30,864 nucleotides of DNA from a virus, in IMG/VR virus record IMGVR_UViG_3300023179_000008, positions 1-30,864 of that record. One strand, written 5' to 3'. The position numbers and the translations under genes are program-made. Shown piece by piece: positions 29,570 through 30,864 of the stretch. Position 1 is the stretch's first letter; each line of letters begins with the position of its first letter. Below the pieces are notes generated by a model that was not told the DNA's origin, ran no database searches, and saw only the letters and a list, made by a program, of their open reading frames with translations.

Positions 29570-30210
29570 ATCTCGCCCTGATTTGACATTTCTTCTTGGA
29601 ATCTGACCGCCCTGTACATTTCAAAATCCATTTGCTTGCCGTTGTAGGTTGCGAATTGTTTCATGCCACGTAACTTGTCGTATTCGCTGATAACCTGATT
29701 TTCAAACGGTGTGCGCTTGCTCACGTATGGCTCAGGATCATTGCGCTTTGCCTTTGTCGAGAGTTCATCCATGATTTTTTTGATAGCCGTATTGAAGTTG
29801 TCAAGGCTCATGATGTCTTTGTTTTGTTCGCTATTCTTCTGCATTTGTTCGTGTACAATTTTTTCCGTTCTTTCAATGTCATAGGTTCGAAGCCAGTCCA
29901 TGATTACCGCGCCATCGAGCCTATTGTAAATCTTGCCGTACTTTCCTGACATCGCTGCCCTGAAGCATTGGGAAAAATCCTCAGCACTAAAGTAATAAAA
30001 GTTTTCTTTAATGATGTCGATTGTCATTTCGATTTGTGGCAACGTCATTTGCCTTTCGAGGTTGAAGTAGACTTGAAGTTCATCCAGTCTATTCGCGAGT
30101 AATAAGTTTACTGCATTGTCACCTTCAAGGCGTTGCAGTTTTTTTAGGGAACATACTGAAATAATTTGGTTCCTGTCGCTTTGCGTAATAATCTGCTGCT
30201 CTTTGCTCAT
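29566..30210 (-). CDS. Putative replication accessory protein (helicase-loader-like)
   Basis: A 214-residue helical protein resembling the DUF6633-like proteins paired with DUF6291-type genes. Segments are CSLKKLQRLEGDNAVNLLLA, YYFSAEDFSQCFRAAMSGKY, IYNRLDGAVIMDWLRTYDIE and a charged C-terminus. The pattern ED...CF..A..G.YGK.Y.R.DG..I..WL..Y recurs in Bacteroidota phages and prophages beside an initiator-like gene. It overlaps that gene by 86 bases. A helicase-loading or replisome role is inference from position. Confidence 0.65.
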   Translation of the reverse strand: MSKEQQIITQSDRNQIISVCSLKKLQRLEGDNAVNLLLANRLDELQVYFNLERQMTLPQIEMTIDIIKENFYYFSAEDFSQCFRAAMSGKYGKIYNRLDGAVIMDWLRTYDIERTEKIVHEQMQKNSEQNKDIMSLDNFNTAIKKIMDELSTKAKRNDPEPYVSKRTPFENQVISEYDKLRGMKQFATYNGKQMDFEMYRAVRFQEEMSNQGEI

Positions 30211-30787
30211 TGTTGTTTGTGTTATTGGTTTGTTTATTGTTATTCATCCATCTGCGAATGGTGGCTTTTAGGTCTTTCATTTTGTTTTTGCCTATCACCC
30301 AACCTTTGCTTTCGTAAAAGTCGTGAAAGTTTTGTGCTTCCATTCTAACTTTTGATTCATTCCAGCGATTGCCTGCGGCTTGGTTTAGTTCGGTCATGTA
30401 ATCATAAACATCTTTTGGTTGTGGTTTCACAAATTTATTTGCATTTACATTCTCATTTACATTTAGATTAAGATTTACATTATCATTTACATTATCATTA
30501 TCATTTACATTAGCTTCGGTTTCGCTTCGCTTTCGCTTATTGTTCGCTTCCGTTTCGCTTCTGTTTCGTTTCTGTTTTGGTACAGTTCCGCTTGCGTATC
30601 GCTTCAAGTTCGCATCTAATTGCGGCTTTACCAACGTGAATACAGTCTTCGCCAGTCCTGTGAGTTCGGTTTCTTTGAAATTTAGGGCATACTCAAATAT
30701 TGCTGAGTAGACTTGTGCTTGAAGTTCGGGCGAAAGTTCTTTAATGGCTTCGTAAAAGCTCCGATAAAAGATTGTTGAATCTCTCAT
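30125..30787 (-). CDS. DUF6291-like putative replication initiator
   Basis: A 220-residue protein. Residues 1-62 form a DUF6291-type helical domain (MRDSTIFYRSFYEAIKELSP, VYSAIFEYALNF, FTLVKPQLDANLKRY). The linker 70-117 is low-complexity, with a duplicated RSETEAN and then an Asn-Val/Asp repeat. Residues 124-185 form a DnaD-like helical domain (DVYDYMTELNQAAGNRWNE, FHDFYESKGWVIGKNKM, ATIRRWMNN). This layout, two DNA/protein-binding domains joined by a repeat-coded linker, is like phage initiators. I start at the ATG at 30787; the longer frame needs TTG at 30811. Its 5' end is repeated at 1-50. Confidence 0.72.
   Translation of the reverse strand: MRDSTIFYRSFYEAIKELSPELQAQVYSAIFEYALNFKETELTGLAKTVFTLVKPQLDANLKRYASGTVPKQKRNRSETEANNKRKRSETEANVNDNDNVNDNVNLNLNVNENVNANKFVKPQPKDVYDYMTELNQAAGNRWNESKVRMEAQNFHDFYESKGWVIGKNKMKDLKATIRRWMNNNKQTNNTNNNEQRAADYYAKRQEPNYFSMFPKKTATP
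30437..30562 (-). repeat. Short tandem repeats inside the putative initiator gene
   Basis: On the minus strand, 30437-30511 is built from AATGTAAATGAT-like 12-mers and AATGAT/AATGTA hexamers. Just 5' of it, two 21-base copies of a GAAGCGAAACSGAAGC-type unit lie 33 bases apart (30542-30562 and 30509-30529). They code the NVN and RSETEAN repeats. AT-rich iterons of this kind inside an initiator gene are a known place for phage origins (for example lambda O). Confidence 0.6.
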
Positions 30788-30864
30788 ATAAATACCCACC
30801 ACTACACACAAAGGCTACCCGGCGCACGGATGTGCTATGGCAATGTGGCAGTGATGGGATTTTG
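30738..30864. repeat. Terminal direct repeat, copy 2 (circular closure)
   Basis: Exact copy of 1-127. Joining the two ends gives a 30,737-bp circle and restores the leader of the minus-strand gene at 30787. Confidence 0.95.

Noticed and set aside
1-30864. Lysogeny module, tRNA genes, CRISPR arrays
   Set aside because: No integrase, CI-like repressor, attachment site, tRNA-like cloverleaf or regularly spaced repeat-spacer array was seen on either strand.

Overview
The window is one complete circularly permuted phage genome. Its first 127 bases are repeated exactly as its last 127 bases (1-127 = 30738-30864), the overlap an assembler leaves when it closes a circle, so the unique length is 30,737 bp. 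The host is most likely a member of the Bacteroidota. Two clear promoters have the TTTG-N(18-21)-TAnnTTTG form of that phylum, Shine-Dalgarno sequences are almost absent with A-rich TAAATAACA-type leaders before start codons, and many proteins (XkdF-type protease, DUF736, DUF6291-like, the portal with its C-terminal domain) are of types common in Bacteroidota phages. A 663-residue tape measure protein and a frameshifting tail chaperone point to a siphovirus with a tail of roughly 100 nm. No integrase, excisionase or CI-type repressor was seen, so a virulent lifestyle is likely. No tRNA, rRNA, CRISPR array or insertion sequence was found.

The circular map has two opposed blocks. The minus block runs leftward from 4635 to 187 and, across the closure, from 30787 to 24838. 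It carries a DnaA domain IV-like protein, the large terminase, an annealing protein with a YqaJ exonuclease, a membrane-anchored winged-helix protein, two putative replication proteins, a GIY-YIG/T5orf172 nuclease, a MazG-like protein, many very small proteins, a DUF736 protein with an SSB-like tail, and NinG. The plus block runs from 4701 to 24841. It starts with a sigma-factor-like protein, a Cys-rich protein and a HAD phosphatase, then the tail genes (chaperone with a -1 frameshift, fibre, gp10-like completion protein, large baseplate/hub proteins, tape measure), then the head genes (XkdF protease, scaffold, major capsid, putative tail tube, portal, connector), a lysis cassette and a metallophosphoesterase. 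The blocks diverge at 4636-4700 around a strong leftward promoter and meet tail to tail at 24838-24841.

How the parts probably work together (inference): the leftward block is expressed early for DNA replication and recombination. The sigma-like protein may redirect host RNA polymerase to the rightward late genes, where three hairpins around the capsid and tube genes set transcript levels. Packaging differs from the usual layout because the large terminase lies in the early DNA block on the opposite strand to all head genes, directly behind a DnaA-like DNA-binding protein. Signals not explained by ordinary annotation are the T9 frameshift site, repeats inside the putative initiator gene, three spaced CAAG(T/C)TAT repeats at 27611-27696, a 57-residue membrane protein before the tape measure gene, and an abrupt base-composition break inside the tape measure gene.
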